Assembly (NCBI RefSeq): GCF_048270265.1 | Contig: NZ_JBLWTD010000016.1 | Location: 1-64,000, forward strand | DNA length: 64,000 bases | Source: Maricaulis sp048270265 | Lineage (GTDB): Bacteria; Pseudomonadota; Alphaproteobacteria; Caulobacterales; Maricaulaceae | Direction of reading: 5' to 3' | In this document: piece after piece, positions 52,663-62,665 of the stretch | Position numbering within the stretch: the stretch's first letter is position 1 | Layout of the letters: every line of letters starts with the position of its first letter | Made by a program: the position numbers and the translations under genes | Notes under the pieces: model-generated | What the model saw: the letters and a program-made list of their open reading frames with translations, nothing else | What the model was told of the DNA's origin: nothing | The model's database searches: none

Positions 52663-55277
52663 TGTCCGGCCGTCTTGCGTGCCGGACGGCGCCGCTTGCG
52701 CCGCCGGTCGCCACTGGCCTTGCGGCCGGGCGCGGCCGGGCGCGCAAAGCTCAGCCCGGCCAGGGCCGAGAAGGGGTTGTCGAGATCGACGGGTACCGGT
52801 GTCGCGGCGGCCGTCACGGCCGGACGTGCCGGACGCCGGCGGCGTGTCCAGACTTCCTCGGCTTCGGCGGGCGGTGTCTTGCCCTTCTGCAGGCGCCGGT
52901 AATCGAGTGCCGACAGGATGCCGCGCAGATCCTCGACGCTGCAGCCAAGCAGTGCGGTCATCTCCGGGGTGAGGGTGAACTGACCCTTGCCCCGGGCCGT
53001 GCGGGCATCACGGATGGTGTCGGCCAGCCGTTCCAGAATGTCGAAACGAACGGCACGCGGGCCGCAGGGCTGGAAGCCGATGGCGATATGATCGGCCGCA
53101 GAGCGGCTCCTGTCATGGGGCAGGGAGGTCAGCCCCGGTGCCGGCCGCCAGGCGGGGCGGCGGTCGCCGGCATGGACAGCGCGCAGCAGGGCGTTGAGCC
53201 GCGCCGCGGCGGGTTTGATCAGCGCCGGCATATAGATCATGTGCTCGCCGATCTGGACGCCCAGCGATCTCAGGGCGCGGCGTTCCGATGGCGACAGGGC
53301 CTGGATTTCCTCGCCGGCCTCGGTCCTGACCAGCGCGCCGCCCGCTTCGAACATCCGCCAGGCGATGCCGCTGGCCAGCCCGGCAAGGCTGTCGCCATTG
53401 GCACCGTCGCGAAGCTTGAGCAGGGGTGCCAGGCGGGTCTTCGCCAGCTGGCTGACCAGGCGTTCGAGATGGGAGCGGGCGCGGGCCTGTGCCTCGGCAG
53501 CGCCGATCTCGGCGCCGATCAGCGCCACGGCCGGCCGCAGCGGTTCCGGACCGGCGGTGAGCCGGGCCACGGCCTCGCCCTGCCAGTCGATGCTGCCGTC
53601 CTCGCCGAACACGATATCGGTGATGGAAACGCGCGCCAGGGCGCCGAGCCGGCGATTGACCTCGGGCTTCAGCGCCTCGATCGCGGCCGAGCGCAGCGCC
53701 CGTGCTGCCAGTTCGCGGCCCTGGGCATCGGGCTTGAAGGTCAAGCCCACCAGGCGGCCGACATAATGGCCCTCGACGGTGACCTCGCCCTCGGGCGAGA
53801 CGCCGGCGAGCAATTCACGCTCATCGCGCAGCCCCTTCATCAGCGCGCCGGTGCGGCGGTCGACAAATCGCTGCATCAGTTTTTCGTGCAGCGCGTCGGA
53901 GAGGGCGTCCTCGATTTCGCGCGTGCGTTCCTGCCATTGCTCGGGATCGGCGGTCCAGTCGGGGCGATGGGCGGCATAGGCCCAGGTGCGTACCTGGGTC
54001 AGGCGGGCGGCGAGCACATCAACCTCGCCATCGGTGCGGTCGAGGCGTTGCAGATGGCCATTGAGCCAGTCATCGGGCAGATGGCCGGCCGGGCCGGTCA
54101 GGTGCAGGAATATGGTGCGGACCAGGCTGGCATGGGCGTCCAGCGTCGCCTTGCGAAAGTCCGGCAGGCGGCAGGCATCCCACAGACGCCGCACACCGGC
54201 CATGGAGGCGGTGCGGTCGCGGATTTCCGGATCGGTAGCGAGCAGGGCCAGGGTGCGCTCATCAATTGCCTCACGGGCCCGCTCCAGCGCCGGATGATCG
54301 GGCGGTTCGGCCAGCGAGATCAGGAGATTGTCGAGCGAGCGTTCGTCGAGATCGGGATTGCGCCATTGCAGCTTCGTGACCGGCGCGAACTGGTGATTCT
54401 CGATCCGGCGGACCAGATCGGGTTCGAAGGGCCCGCAATCGGCCGTCTCGCCGAAGGTGCCGTCATTGCGGAAGCGCCCGGCCCGGCCGGCAATCTGGGC
54501 CAGTTCGGACGCATTGAGGCGGCGGCGCTTGCGGCCGTCGAACTTGCGGCTCTCGGCAAAGGCGACATGGTCGACATCCATGTTCAGCCCCATGCCGATG
54601 GCATCGGTGGCGACCAGGAAATCCACCTCGCCGGACTGGTAGAGCTCGACCTGGGCATTGCGGGTGCGCGGTGACAGCCCGCCCATCACCACCGCCGCAC
54701 CGCCGCGCCGGCGCCGCATCAGCTCGGCGATGGCGTAAACGGACTCGGCGGAGAAGGCGACGATGGCCGAGCGCCGTGGCAGGCGCGTCAGCTTGGCCGG
54801 GCCGGTATGGCTGAGCTGGGAGAAACGTTCGCGCGTCTCGATATGCGCTGTGGGGACGAGTTCGCGGATCAGCGGGCCCATCGTGGCGGCGCCGAGCAGC
54901 ATGGTCTCCTGGCTGCCGCGGCAATAGAGCATGCGGTCGGTGAAGACATGGCCGCGCTCCGGATCGGCGGCGAGCTGGACCTCGTCGATGGCGATGAAGG
55001 CGACATTGAGATTGAGCGGCATCGCCTCGGCGGTGCAGATGAAATAGCGCGCCGATTTCGGCACGATCTTCTCTTCGCCGGTGACCAGGGCGACGGCGGC
55101 GGCGCCCTTGGCGCGCACAACACGGTCATAGACCTCGCGCGCGAGCAGCCGCAGCGGCAGACCGATCATGCCGGAGGACCGGCCGAGCATGCGCTCGACC
55201 GCGAGATGCGTCTTGCCGGTATTGGTGGGTCCGAGGGCGGCCGTGATCTGGCCGTCCATATCGCGCTGCGTCGTCAC
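52659..55277 (-). CDS. SUV3/Mgps2-like superfamily 2 RNA/DNA helicase
   Basis: 872 residues. Helicase motifs: I GPTNTGKT (16-23), II DEVQ (98-101), Ia LRLLAREVY, V DAIGMGLNMD and VI QIAGRAGRF. The DEVQ and extended C-terminal half are typical of alphaproteobacterial proteins related to mitochondrial SUV3. The tail is a basic, disordered stretch (GDRRRKRRRPARKTAGQ) suited to RNA contacts. Probably acts in RNA turnover with the S4 partner. Confidence 0.88.
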   Translation of the reverse strand: MTTQRDMDGQITAALGPTNTGKTHLAVERMLGRSSGMIGLPLRLLAREVYDRVVRAKGAAAVALVTGEEKIVPKSARYFICTAEAMPLNLNVAFIAIDEVQLAADPERGHVFTDRMLYCRGSQETMLLGAATMGPLIRELVPTAHIETRERFSQLSHTGPAKLTRLPRRSAIVAFSAESVYAIAELMRRRRGGAAVVMGGLSPRTRNAQVELYQSGEVDFLVATDAIGMGLNMDVDHVAFAESRKFDGRKRRRLNASELAQIAGRAGRFRNDGTFGETADCGPFEPDLVRRIENHQFAPVTKLQWRNPDLDERSLDNLLISLAEPPDHPALERAREAIDERTLALLATDPEIRDRTASMAGVRRLWDACRLPDFRKATLDAHASLVRTIFLHLTGPAGHLPDDWLNGHLQRLDRTDGEVDVLAARLTQVRTWAYAAHRPDWTADPEQWQERTREIEDALSDALHEKLMQRFVDRRTGALMKGLRDERELLAGVSPEGEVTVEGHYVGRLVGLTFKPDAQGRELAARALRSAAIEALKPEVNRRLGALARVSITDIVFGEDGSIDWQGEAVARLTAGPEPLRPAVALIGAEIGAAEAQARARSHLERLVSQLAKTRLAPLLKLRDGANGDSLAGLASGIAWRMFEAGGALVRTEAGEEIQALSPSERRALRSLGVQIGEHMIYMPALIKPAAARLNALLRAVHAGDRRPAWRPAPGLTSLPHDRSRSAADHIAIGFQPCGPRAVRFDILERLADTIRDARTARGKGQFTLTPEMTALLGCSVEDLRGILSALDYRRLQKGKTPPAEAEEVWTRRRRPARPAVTAAATPVPVDLDNPFSALAGLSFARPAAPGRKASGDRRRKRRRPARKTAGQ

Positions 55278-55363
55278 GCCGCTCTCCCGTTCAGCCCGCG
55301 GTGATTCCGTTGAGCCTGGAAACTCTAGGCCACCCGGCTGGTGCGTACGAGTGGCGGGTGCGG

Positions 55364-56185
55364 TCAGTAGGTCTCGATTGAGCGAGCCGTGACAGTGACG
55401 CCGCCAAAGCCGGCATTGGTGCGGATTTTCACCGGCACGTAGAACTCGCCGTCATTGACGGGGGCGAGCCAGAAATCGATCGGTTCGGCGATATCCTCGG
55501 CGCTGGGGAATTCATCGGCCTCATAACCGGAGATCGGTTCGTAATAGGCACGGCAGACCAGCGCTTCGCCGCTCCAGGCTCGCGTCCGGACGTCCTTGTA
55601 GCCGCCATCCTCGAAGCGCAGATTATAGCGGGCACGGCCGTCAAAGACGGGCAGGCGGCCATCGCAACGTGAACTTCCCGACGACACGGCGCCGAGCCCC
55701 ATGGCGAGCAGGGTGGAGATCGGGTCCCGCGCGCCGGCTCGGTCCTCGTCGGAAGCGGCCGGTTCACCCATATTGCCGAAGGGCGGATTGACGTCGGGCA
55801 TGGCGACGCCTTCGGGGAAGTCGATACCGACGACGCGATTCTTCGAGCTGGCGTGATTGAGATGGCTGTAGCGATAGGGCTGGAGTTCCGAGCCATCGCG
55901 ATACCCGCTCACGCCCGCTTCGATGTCTGCATCGGTGAAGAGGGCGGCCAGGCCTGCGGCGGTGAAGCGGGCAGCAGCCTGATAGGTATCGTCGGCGAAC
56001 TCGCTGTTGATACTGATATCGGCAACCTGGAAGATCAGCACAGAGCCGGAATACTGCACGGTCACGCCGTGGGTGCCAGGGGCGCGGGCGATCGCGGGCG
56101 CGTCCACCGCGTCATCGGCATTGCCGGCGCTGCCGGAGAGAACCAGACCCAGCGCTGCAGCGCTTGCTAACCACACATGTTTCAC
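55364..56185 (-). CDS. exported DUF3108 protein
   Basis: 273 residues with a signal peptide (LGLVLSGSAGNADD). DUF3108 features: YRYSHLNHASSKNRVVGIDF, then DPISTLLAMGLGAV and a CDGRLPVFDGRARYNLRFED block, ending FYVPVKIRTNAGFG. Members are periplasmic beta-rich proteins of unknown role. Divergent from rpmB. Confidence 0.85.
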   Translation of the reverse strand: MKHVWLASAAALGLVLSGSAGNADDAVDAPAIARAPGTHGVTVQYSGSVLIFQVADISINSEFADDTYQAAARFTAAGLAALFTDADIEAGVSGYRDGSELQPYRYSHLNHASSKNRVVGIDFPEGVAMPDVNPPFGNMGEPAASDEDRAGARDPISTLLAMGLGAVSSGSSRCDGRLPVFDGRARYNLRFEDGGYKDVRTRAWSGEALVCRAYYEPISGYEADEFPSAEDIAEPIDFWLAPVNDGEFYVPVKIRTNAGFGGVTVTARSIETY

Positions 56186-56280
56186 GCCCTGTACTCCTTG
56201 CGTTGGACCGGGAGGTCCGATTTGACGGCTTCATACTGCAATAATATACCCAAACCCACTGCAAGATGAACGCCGCAAGC

Positions 56281-56309
56281 TTGACGAGACGACCCGCCTC
56301 CTCTATCTC
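56281..56309 (+). promoter_or_regulatory. sigma70-type promoter of rpmB
   Basis: TTGACG (56281-56286), 17 bases, TATCTC (56304-56309), 62 bases before the rpmB ATG. The -35 matches that of the rpmH promoter exactly. Confidence 0.6.
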
Positions 56310-56371
56310 GCCCGCTCCCACTCTGGTCGCAAGGCCCGAGCGAAAGTTTTTATTTTTGGAAAGGTGCGACT

Positions 56372-56677
56372 ATGGCGCGTCGCTGCGAACTGACTGGTAC
56401 GGGTGTTATGTCCGGGAACAATGTTTCCCACGCGATGAACAAGTCCCGCCGTCGCTTTCTGCCGAATCTGTGCGATGTGACCCTCGCTTCCGAGAAGCTG
56501 GGCCGCAATTTCAAGCTCCGCATTGCCGCCAAGGCACTGCGCAGTGTTGATCATGTTGGCGGGCTCGATGCCTTCCTGCTCAAGGCTCGTGACGAGAAAT
56601 TGTCCGACAAGGCCCTGAAGATCAAACGCGCACTGAAGAAGGCTTCTGCCGCCCCTGAGGCGACTGCAGCAGCCTGA
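56372..56677 (+). CDS. rpmB: 50S ribosomal protein L28
   Basis: 101 residues, ARRCELTGTGVMSGNNVSHA then NKSRRRFLPNLCDVTLASEK: the typical alphaproteobacterial L28 with C-terminal alanine-rich tail. Monocistronic, with aaaggtgc as ribosome site and its own promoter. Confidence 0.96.
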   Translation: MARRCELTGTGVMSGNNVSHAMNKSRRRFLPNLCDVTLASEKLGRNFKLRIAAKALRSVDHVGGLDAFLLKARDEKLSDKALKIKRALKKASAAPEATAAA

Positions 56678-56700
56678 TCTGGCTCACTTCGTTATTCTGC

Positions 56701-56728
56701 CAACGCCCGCTGCTTGCAGTGGGCGTTG
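56701..56728 (+). terminator. probable rpmB terminator hairpin
   Basis: caacgcccgctgc pairs with gcagtgggcgttg (13 pairs, one G-U) 23 bases after the rpmB stop. There is no T-run after it, so efficiency is uncertain. Confidence 0.5.
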
Positions 56729-56781
56729 TCGTATGCGCGCGACAGGGTTAGCTTGCGCCCGTCGAAGCGGGGGAGGCCGAT

Positions 56782-58545
56782 ATGCGCGCGATGAGATTTC
56801 TGATGCCCTTTTGCCTGTGGGCGCTTGCCGCCTGCGGCGCGCCATCCGGCGAAACCACGGCATCCGCACCTGAGGCGGTCGCGCCTGACCTTGCCGCCGA
56901 TGGCGCCATGCCGGCCGCCGACCTGGTGTTCTGGGGCGGTGAAATCTACACCGCCAATGATGACCGGCCCCGCGTCCAGGCTGTTGCCGTGCAGGGCGGC
57001 CGCATCGTGTTTGCCGGCCCCCAGGCCGGTGCCGGGATCTGGATCGGTGCCGACACCCGGGTGATCGATCTCAATGGCGGCGCGATGTATCCGGGCTTTA
57101 CCGACAGCCATGTCCATGTGCTCGGTGTCGGTTCCCGCGAACGCACGCTCAATCTCGAAGGTGTCAGCTCGCTCGCCGGGCTGCAGGCGCGAATCGCCGC
57201 CGCAGCGGACGAGCTCGAGCCGGGCAGCGTGCTTTATGGCCGTGGCTGGATCGAGACCCATTGGCCCGAAGGCCGTTTCCCCAATCGCCATGATCTCGAT
57301 GCCGTAGCGCCCGATCATGCCGTCATCCTGACCCGTGCCGACGGCCATGCCTCGGTCGCCAACTCGCTGGCGCTGCAGCAGGCCGGCATCAATGCCGAAA
57401 GCATTGCGCCCGAGGGCGGCGAAATCCTGCGCGAGGCCGATGGCGAGCCCGACGGCATGTTGATCGATGCCGCCCAGGGCGCTGTCTATGCGCTGGTGGA
57501 AGGCCCAACCGGCGCTGTCCGGGCCGATATCTATGCCCAGGGCGCTCAGGTCATGGCCAGCATGGGCTGGACCGGTGCGCATGACATGTCGGTGCCCTAC
57601 CAGGATGTCGAAATGATCGAGGGTCTGGCTGAAGCGGGCCGCCTGCCGATCCGTGACTACATCTCGATCAATCCGGATGGTTATGCCTGGCTCGCCACGC
57701 AGACACCGCGTATCGCCGCTGATGGCCGTGTCATCACCCGTGCCGTCAAAATGTATATGGACGGAGCCCTTGGCTCGCGTGGTGCGGCGCTGCTGGAACC
57801 CTATTCCGACCGCCCGGAGAGTTCCGGCCTGCTGTTTCCCGAGGGCGATGAAATGCTTGGCGTGATGACCGAGGCGCTGCGTTCAGGCGTGCAGATCAAC
57901 GTGCATGCGATCGGTGACCGGGGTAACCGGGTCCTGCTCGACTGGGCCGGGGAAGCGCTCGCCAATGTTCCGTCGGATGAGCGCGCCCTGCCGGAGCATC
58001 GCTGGCGCGACGAACACAGCCAGATCATTGATCCGGACGATATTCCGCGCTTCGCCGAGCTCGGGGTGATCGCCTCGATGCAGCCCTCACACGCCATCGG
58101 TGATCTCTATTTCGCGCCCGACCGCCTCGGGGAGGATCGGCTGGCCGGCGCCTATGCCTGGCAGAGCCTGCTCGATGCCGGCGCCCACATCACCGGCGGC
58201 AGCGATGCCCCGGTGGAGCGCGGCGATCCGCGGATCGAATTCTATGCCGCGACGGCGCGCGCTTCGCTGGACGGTTTCCAGGGCGATGACTGGCATGGCG
58301 AAGAGGCGCTCTCTCGCGCCGATGCGCTGAAGCTGTTCACCCTCTGGCCGGCCTACGCCTCATTCCGCGAGGATGAGCTGGGCTCGATCGAGGATGGCAA
58401 GATTGCCGACTTCACGATCTTCTCCGCCGATATCATGACCATCCCCGCGGCCGACATCCTCACCGTCGAGCCCTGGATGACTGTGGTCGACGGTGAAGTG
58501 GCCTTCGAGGCACCCGATGCTTTCCATCAGGGCGATGAAGGCTAG
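56782..58545 (+). CDS. amidohydrolase-family lipoprotein (YtcJ type)
   Basis: 587 residues. Lipobox LAAC (cysteine 18), so membrane-attached. The metal motif is FTDSHVHVLG (about 111-120); later metal/catalytic segments are NVHAIGDRGN and TGGSDAPVERGDP. YtcJ-type amidohydrolases cleave amide or carbamate bonds in varied substrates. The stop overlaps the convergent esterase-like gene by four bases. Substrate unknown. Confidence 0.9.
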   Translation: MRAMRFLMPFCLWALAACGAPSGETTASAPEAVAPDLAADGAMPAADLVFWGGEIYTANDDRPRVQAVAVQGGRIVFAGPQAGAGIWIGADTRVIDLNGGAMYPGFTDSHVHVLGVGSRERTLNLEGVSSLAGLQARIAAAADELEPGSVLYGRGWIETHWPEGRFPNRHDLDAVAPDHAVILTRADGHASVANSLALQQAGINAESIAPEGGEILREADGEPDGMLIDAAQGAVYALVEGPTGAVRADIYAQGAQVMASMGWTGAHDMSVPYQDVEMIEGLAEAGRLPIRDYISINPDGYAWLATQTPRIAADGRVITRAVKMYMDGALGSRGAALLEPYSDRPESSGLLFPEGDEMLGVMTEALRSGVQINVHAIGDRGNRVLLDWAGEALANVPSDERALPEHRWRDEHSQIIDPDDIPRFAELGVIASMQPSHAIGDLYFAPDRLGEDRLAGAYAWQSLLDAGAHITGGSDAPVERGDPRIEFYAATARASLDGFQGDDWHGEEALSRADALKLFTLWPAYASFREDELGSIEDGKIADFTIFSADIMTIPAADILTVEPWMTVVDGEVAFEAPDAFHQGDEG

Positions 58546-59552
58546 CCGGCGACGGCGAAGGCCATCAGCAGGGTGCGCTGGGGGCCGTGGACCCGGTAGT
58601 TGTCGTCCGAGACGATGAGCAGGATCAGCTCCTCGCCGCGACGGAAGGCGGTAATGCCCTCGAAATTGTCGATGGAGTTTTCGGGGCCGAGCTCGGCGAG
58701 GATTTCCGGCTCGATCACCGCGTCCTGGCCGAGATCGGCTTCGGCGAAACGGATGATGCGGATCCGGTTGCCAACGGCGGGGCTGTAGAAGCGCTCCAGC
58801 GCATAGACCTGGTCCTCGATGACCGTCATGCCGGTGAGGCCGTATTCCGGCAGTGCTGCCATGGCGGTGGCCTGCCAGTCCTGCCCGGCCCGATGCCAGA
58901 TATTGTAGTCTGCGTTGTCGCCGAGCGGGTATTCAAATCCCGTCAACAGCCCGCCATCGCCCAGACTGGCAAGGGCTTCCATCCCGCCATTCTCCTCGAC
59001 CGGATCCGCGGGAGCCGGGCCGGTCACCGGTACCGGGCGGGCCGCGTCGGCCTGATCCCATTCCGTGCCGATATCATAGGCCCAGATCCGGTGCTCGCGC
59101 TCGAAGCTGACGGCATAACGTCCGTCACCGAGCGCGGCGAGACCCTCACTATCGTTGCGATTGCCTTCAAGATGTTCGCCATTCTCGTCGCGCATGGTGG
59201 AGATGGTGACCGTGTCGAATCCGGTCAGATGGCCATTTTCCGCCCAGCCCAGCCGGCTGGTCACCCACCAGGCGCTGTCCGAAATCGAGAGCAGGCGGGA
59301 ACCATCGCCGGACACGATAATGGCCGACAAGCCGCCGAAACGCGCGTCATCGTGGGAGATTTCCAGGCCGCCGCGCCATTCAAGCGAACCGATGCGGTAG
59401 GTGCCGGGTGCATCCTTGAAGAGCGGGACCGGGCGGACGGTCGCCGCCGGGGCGCTGCCGGGCGCCAGATCCGCAACGGGTGTGCGCGGCTCACCCGTAT
59501 GGGAGCAGGCGGCGGCCAGCAGGGCGGTCAGGACCAGAAGGTGGCGTTTCAT
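58542..59552 (-). CDS. phytase-esterase-like lipoprotein
   Basis: 336 residues. Lipobox AAAC (cysteine about 16). The beta-propeller of the 'esterase-like activity of phytase' family is indicated by FGGLSAIIVSGDGSRLLSIS, NDSEGLAALGDGRYAVSFER and SIDNFEGITAFRRGEELILL. Members are exported and of uncertain substrate. It precedes, on its own strand, no further linked gene; CobT ends 12 bases upstream. Confidence 0.85.
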   Translation of the reverse strand: MKRHLLVLTALLAAACSHTGEPRTPVADLAPGSAPAATVRPVPLFKDAPGTYRIGSLEWRGGLEISHDDARFGGLSAIIVSGDGSRLLSISDSAWWVTSRLGWAENGHLTGFDTVTISTMRDENGEHLEGNRNDSEGLAALGDGRYAVSFEREHRIWAYDIGTEWDQADAARPVPVTGPAPADPVEENGGMEALASLGDGGLLTGFEYPLGDNADYNIWHRAGQDWQATAMAALPEYGLTGMTVIEDQVYALERFYSPAVGNRIRIIRFAEADLGQDAVIEPEILAELGPENSIDNFEGITAFRRGEELILLIVSDDNYRVHGPQRTLLMAFAVAG

Positions 59553-59564
59553 TGCAGGCTCCTG

Positions 59565-61478
59565 CTAGCGGCGGGCACCCATATCGGCAGTGTCCGCACG
59601 TTTGATGGTTGAGGTGGCTGGCGTGGCCCGGCCGCTGGAAAAGCTCGCCGGTCCGGGCGTGTCTTCATCGAACAGGGCGGCAAGCTGATCGGTCATCGCG
59701 CCGCCGAGCTGGTCGACATCATTGATCGTGACGGCGTGGCGATACCAGCGCGTGACATCATGGCCGATGCCGATGGCGAGCAATTGCACATCGGAACGGG
59801 TCTCGATCAGCTTGATGGTCTCGCGCAGATGCCGTTCCAGATAGCCGGCCGCATTGGCCGACTGCGTGCCGTCATCGACCGGTGCGCCATCGCTGATCAC
59901 CATCAGTATGCGGCGCTGTTCCGGGCGCGTGGCCAGACGCTTCCAGGCCCAGAGCAGGGCCTCGCCATCGATATTCTCCTTGAGCAGGCCCTCGCGCATC
60001 ATCAGGCCGAGATTGACCCGGGCGCGGCGCCAGGGCGTGTCGGCGGCCTTGTAGATGATATGGCGCAGATCATTGAGCCGGCCCGGCTGGGGCGGTTTGC
60101 CCTCGGCGAGCCATTTCTCTTTCGATTTGCCGCCCTTCCAGGCCCGCGTCGTGAAACCGAGCACTTCCGTCTTGACGCCGCAGCGCTCCAGCGTGCGCGC
60201 CAGGATATCGGCACAGGCAGCGGCAACCATGATCGGACGGCCGCGCATCGAGCCGGAATTGTCGATCAGCAGGGTGACGATGGTATCGCGGAACTGGGTC
60301 TCGCTCTCCGCCTTGTAGGACAGCGGCAGGGTCGGATCCGCAATGACCCGGGCCAGGCGCGAGCCATCGAGCATGCCTTCCTCGAGGTCGAATTTCCAGG
60401 CGCGTTCCTGCTTCGCCATGAGACGGCGTTGCAGCCGGTTGGCAAGGCGACCGACGACCTGGTCGAGCCCTTTCAGCGTGCCATCGAGGTATTTGCGCAA
60501 GCGTGTCAGTTCATCCGTATCGCACAGATCTGCAGCCTGGATGACTTCGTCGAATTCGCGCGTGAAGACCCTGTAGGCTGATGCATCGCCATCGTCGCCG
60601 GGACGCCAGTTGGGGCGCATCGCCTTCTGGGCCGCGCCTTCATCATCCATGGAGTCGACGCGGGTATCGGCATCATCGCTGTCGGCGTTGTTCTCGTCAT
60701 CATCACCGGCTTCGCCGGCGGCATCGGGCGTGTCCTGGGTGTCGTCGGACTGGCCGTCTTCATCCTCGTCCTCGCCGGTCCTCTGTTCGCGCTCGACGCC
60801 TTCATCCTCGTCTTCGGGATTGTCGGATTCCTCCGGATCGCCGCCGAGTTCGTCGCCGAGATCAAGATCCTGGATCACGGAGCGCAACATCTCCGCGAAG
60901 GCCGACTGGTCATTGGCGTTCACCGCCAGCCCATCGAGCGAGGTTCCGGCCCTTTGCTCGAGCTGGTCGCGCCACAGACGCATCAGCCCGTCGGCTTCGA
61001 CCGGGGCGGGATGGCCGCTAATACGCTCGCGCACCAGCATGGCCAGGGCCTCTTCCATCGGCGCCATTTCGCGTTCGGTGACATTCTGCCAGCCCTTCTG
61101 GCGGCAACGATCGACCAGGGCGGCGTCGAGATTGGCGGCCATGCCCCGCATTTCGCGCGCGCCAAGGCCCTCGACCCGCGCCTGTTCGGCGGCGTGGAAG
61201 ATCGCCCGCGCTGTTGCACCCGGGGGCAGGGCCCGGGCGTGATCGGCCTCATCGTGATAGGCGAGCCGCAAGGCCAGCGCATCGGCGCGGCCGCGCACGG
61301 CGGCGGCGGCCTTGGCGCTCGGCTGTGGCCCCGGATTGGGTAGGACCATACGGCCGCCGCTCAGTCCGGCGATCTCGCCACCGAAGCGGACATCAAGCTC
61401 CTTGTCGCCGGCAATCGCCCGCGTGGTGATGGCAAGGGCGCGGCGGAAGGCGTCGGGATCGGGGGGCGGCTGGCTCAT
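59565..61478 (-). CDS. cobT: cobaltochelatase subunit CobT-like protein
   Basis: 637 residues: N-terminal domain, a long acidic linker (about 235-305, rich in D and E), then a von Willebrand A domain with MIDAS motif LLIDNSGSMRG and later VISDGAPVDDG. CobT with AAA+ CobS drives CobN in aerobic cobalt insertion for B12. CobS and CobN are not in this window. Relatives lacking CobN often keep CobS/CobT, so another metal or protein-remodelling role is possible. ATG 61478 was chosen over the long upstream frame. Confidence 0.9.
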   Translation of the reverse strand: MSQPPPDPDAFRRALAITTRAIAGDKELDVRFGGEIAGLSGGRMVLPNPGPQPSAKAAAAVRGRADALALRLAYHDEADHARALPPGATARAIFHAAEQARVEGLGAREMRGMAANLDAALVDRCRQKGWQNVTEREMAPMEEALAMLVRERISGHPAPVEADGLMRLWRDQLEQRAGTSLDGLAVNANDQSAFAEMLRSVIQDLDLGDELGGDPEESDNPEDEDEGVEREQRTGEDEDEDGQSDDTQDTPDAAGEAGDDDENNADSDDADTRVDSMDDEGAAQKAMRPNWRPGDDGDASAYRVFTREFDEVIQAADLCDTDELTRLRKYLDGTLKGLDQVVGRLANRLQRRLMAKQERAWKFDLEEGMLDGSRLARVIADPTLPLSYKAESETQFRDTIVTLLIDNSGSMRGRPIMVAAACADILARTLERCGVKTEVLGFTTRAWKGGKSKEKWLAEGKPPQPGRLNDLRHIIYKAADTPWRRARVNLGLMMREGLLKENIDGEALLWAWKRLATRPEQRRILMVISDGAPVDDGTQSANAAGYLERHLRETIKLIETRSDVQLLAIGIGHDVTRWYRHAVTINDVDQLGGAMTDQLAALFDEDTPGPASFSSGRATPATSTIKRADTADMGARR

Positions 61479-61658
61479 GGCGGCCAACCTAAATCCTCCA
61501 GCGGAAATTGCGAGTGTTGATGACGGCGCCGATGCGACCGGTGCCGGATTTGTCGCACCTGCACCGTCGTGATTTTCAACCCTATCGGGTCTAGGGTTTC
61601 TCCGAGACGCGCTGTTTGTGGCGCGTACAGGGATTTGCCCTGATCCAGGGAGCCGCCC

Positions 61659-61937
61659 ATGAGCCAGACATTCGACTATGACAAGGCCTTGCTGGACCCG
61701 GCCGACATGTTCGACACGCCCGAAGACGTGTTGACCCAGCCCGGGCTGACGGCCGCGCAGAAGATCGATCTCCTTCGCCGCTGGGAATATGACGCCAATG
61801 AAGTGGCCGTCGCCGAGGAAGAGGGCATGCGGGGCGAAAAGCCCCTGATGGTCCGCCGTGTCGCCCTTGCGCTGGAAACCCTTACCGGCGGTTCCGATGC
61901 CAACCGCCTCAAGACCACGAAACAGAACACCTACTAG
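61659..61937 (+). CDS. small acidic protein, paralogue 1
   Basis: 92 residues. DYDKALLDPADMFDTPEDVL and AQKIDLLRRWEYDANEVAVA are shared almost position for position with the protein at 62666. Soluble, mostly helical; the KPLMVRRVALALETL ending is also conserved. Function unknown. A ggag precedes the ATG; the next gene follows after 19 bases. Confidence 0.82.
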   Translation: MSQTFDYDKALLDPADMFDTPEDVLTQPGLTAAQKIDLLRRWEYDANEVAVAEEEGMRGEKPLMVRRVALALETLTGGSDANRLKTTKQNTY

Positions 61938-61956
61938 CTGGAACAAGGAAAACCGC

Positions 61957-62517
61957 ATGTCTGACGCTCAACCGACCGCCACGCTGACGGAAGCCGTTGG
62001 CTATTTTGACGATGCCGCCCGGCTGCAGGCCGCGATCGATGCGCTGCTTGGCGCCGGTTTCGACCGCGCCGAGCTCAGCCTGCTGGCGAGCGAGAAGGCC
62101 GTCGAGAAAAAGCTCGGTCATGCCTATGCCCGGCCGGCCGAGCTTGAGGATGACAGCGCCGTGCCACGAACGGCCTTTGTCTCGCTGGAAACGCTCGGCG
62201 AAGCCGAGGGCGGACTGATCGGCGGGCTGATGTATGTCGGCGCCCTGGCGGCGGTCGGCGGCATTGTCGCTTCGGGCGGTGCCCTGGCGGCAGCGGCTGC
62301 GGCGGCCTTCGTGGGCGGGACAGCTGGCGGGCTGATCGGAACCGGGCTGGCCAGCCTGGTCGGCGAGAGCCATGCCAATTATATCGAGGAACAGCTCCTC
62401 CATGGCGGTCTCTTGCTCTGGGTGCGCACACGCGATGCCGATCACGAGGCGCGCGCCACCGCCATCCTGCGCGAGCATTCCGGCCGCGACGTTCATCTGC
62501 ACGCCCTGCCGGGCTGA
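61957..62517 (+). CDS. glycine-zipper membrane protein, possible stress protein
   Basis: 186 residues. An N-terminal alpha/beta part (AVGYFDDAARLQAAIDALLG, FDRAELSLLASEKAVEKKLG) resembles the general-stress 17M-type domain. The central glycine/alanine segment (GGLIGGLMYVGALAAVGGIV, AFVGGTAGGLIGTGLASLVG) forms a hydrophobic hairpin, and a C-terminal domain repeats the fold (LLWVRTRDADHEARATAILR). Lies between the two paralogues, so all three are probably one operon. Confidence 0.78.
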   Translation: MSDAQPTATLTEAVGYFDDAARLQAAIDALLGAGFDRAELSLLASEKAVEKKLGHAYARPAELEDDSAVPRTAFVSLETLGEAEGGLIGGLMYVGALAAVGGIVASGGALAAAAAAAFVGGTAGGLIGTGLASLVGESHANYIEEQLLHGGLLLWVRTRDADHEARATAILREHSGRDVHLHALPG

Positions 62518-62665
62518 GGCTTTGTCGGCCTGTGCCGTTTCGATAACGGCGCGACCGGGCGCCAGGTTTGCTGTTCGTGCCGGAGCGTGTTTCCATGGCG
62601 CATCGGGCCGGGGTCGGCGCGTCTGCGCCCGCCTCGCAGCTCACCGCAAGGCGAAGGAGCCGAAA

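Noticed and set aside
52662..54674. 670-residue plus-strand frame opposite the helicase
   Set aside because: Glycine/alanine/arginine-rich antisense frame; the helicase motifs are all on the minus strand.
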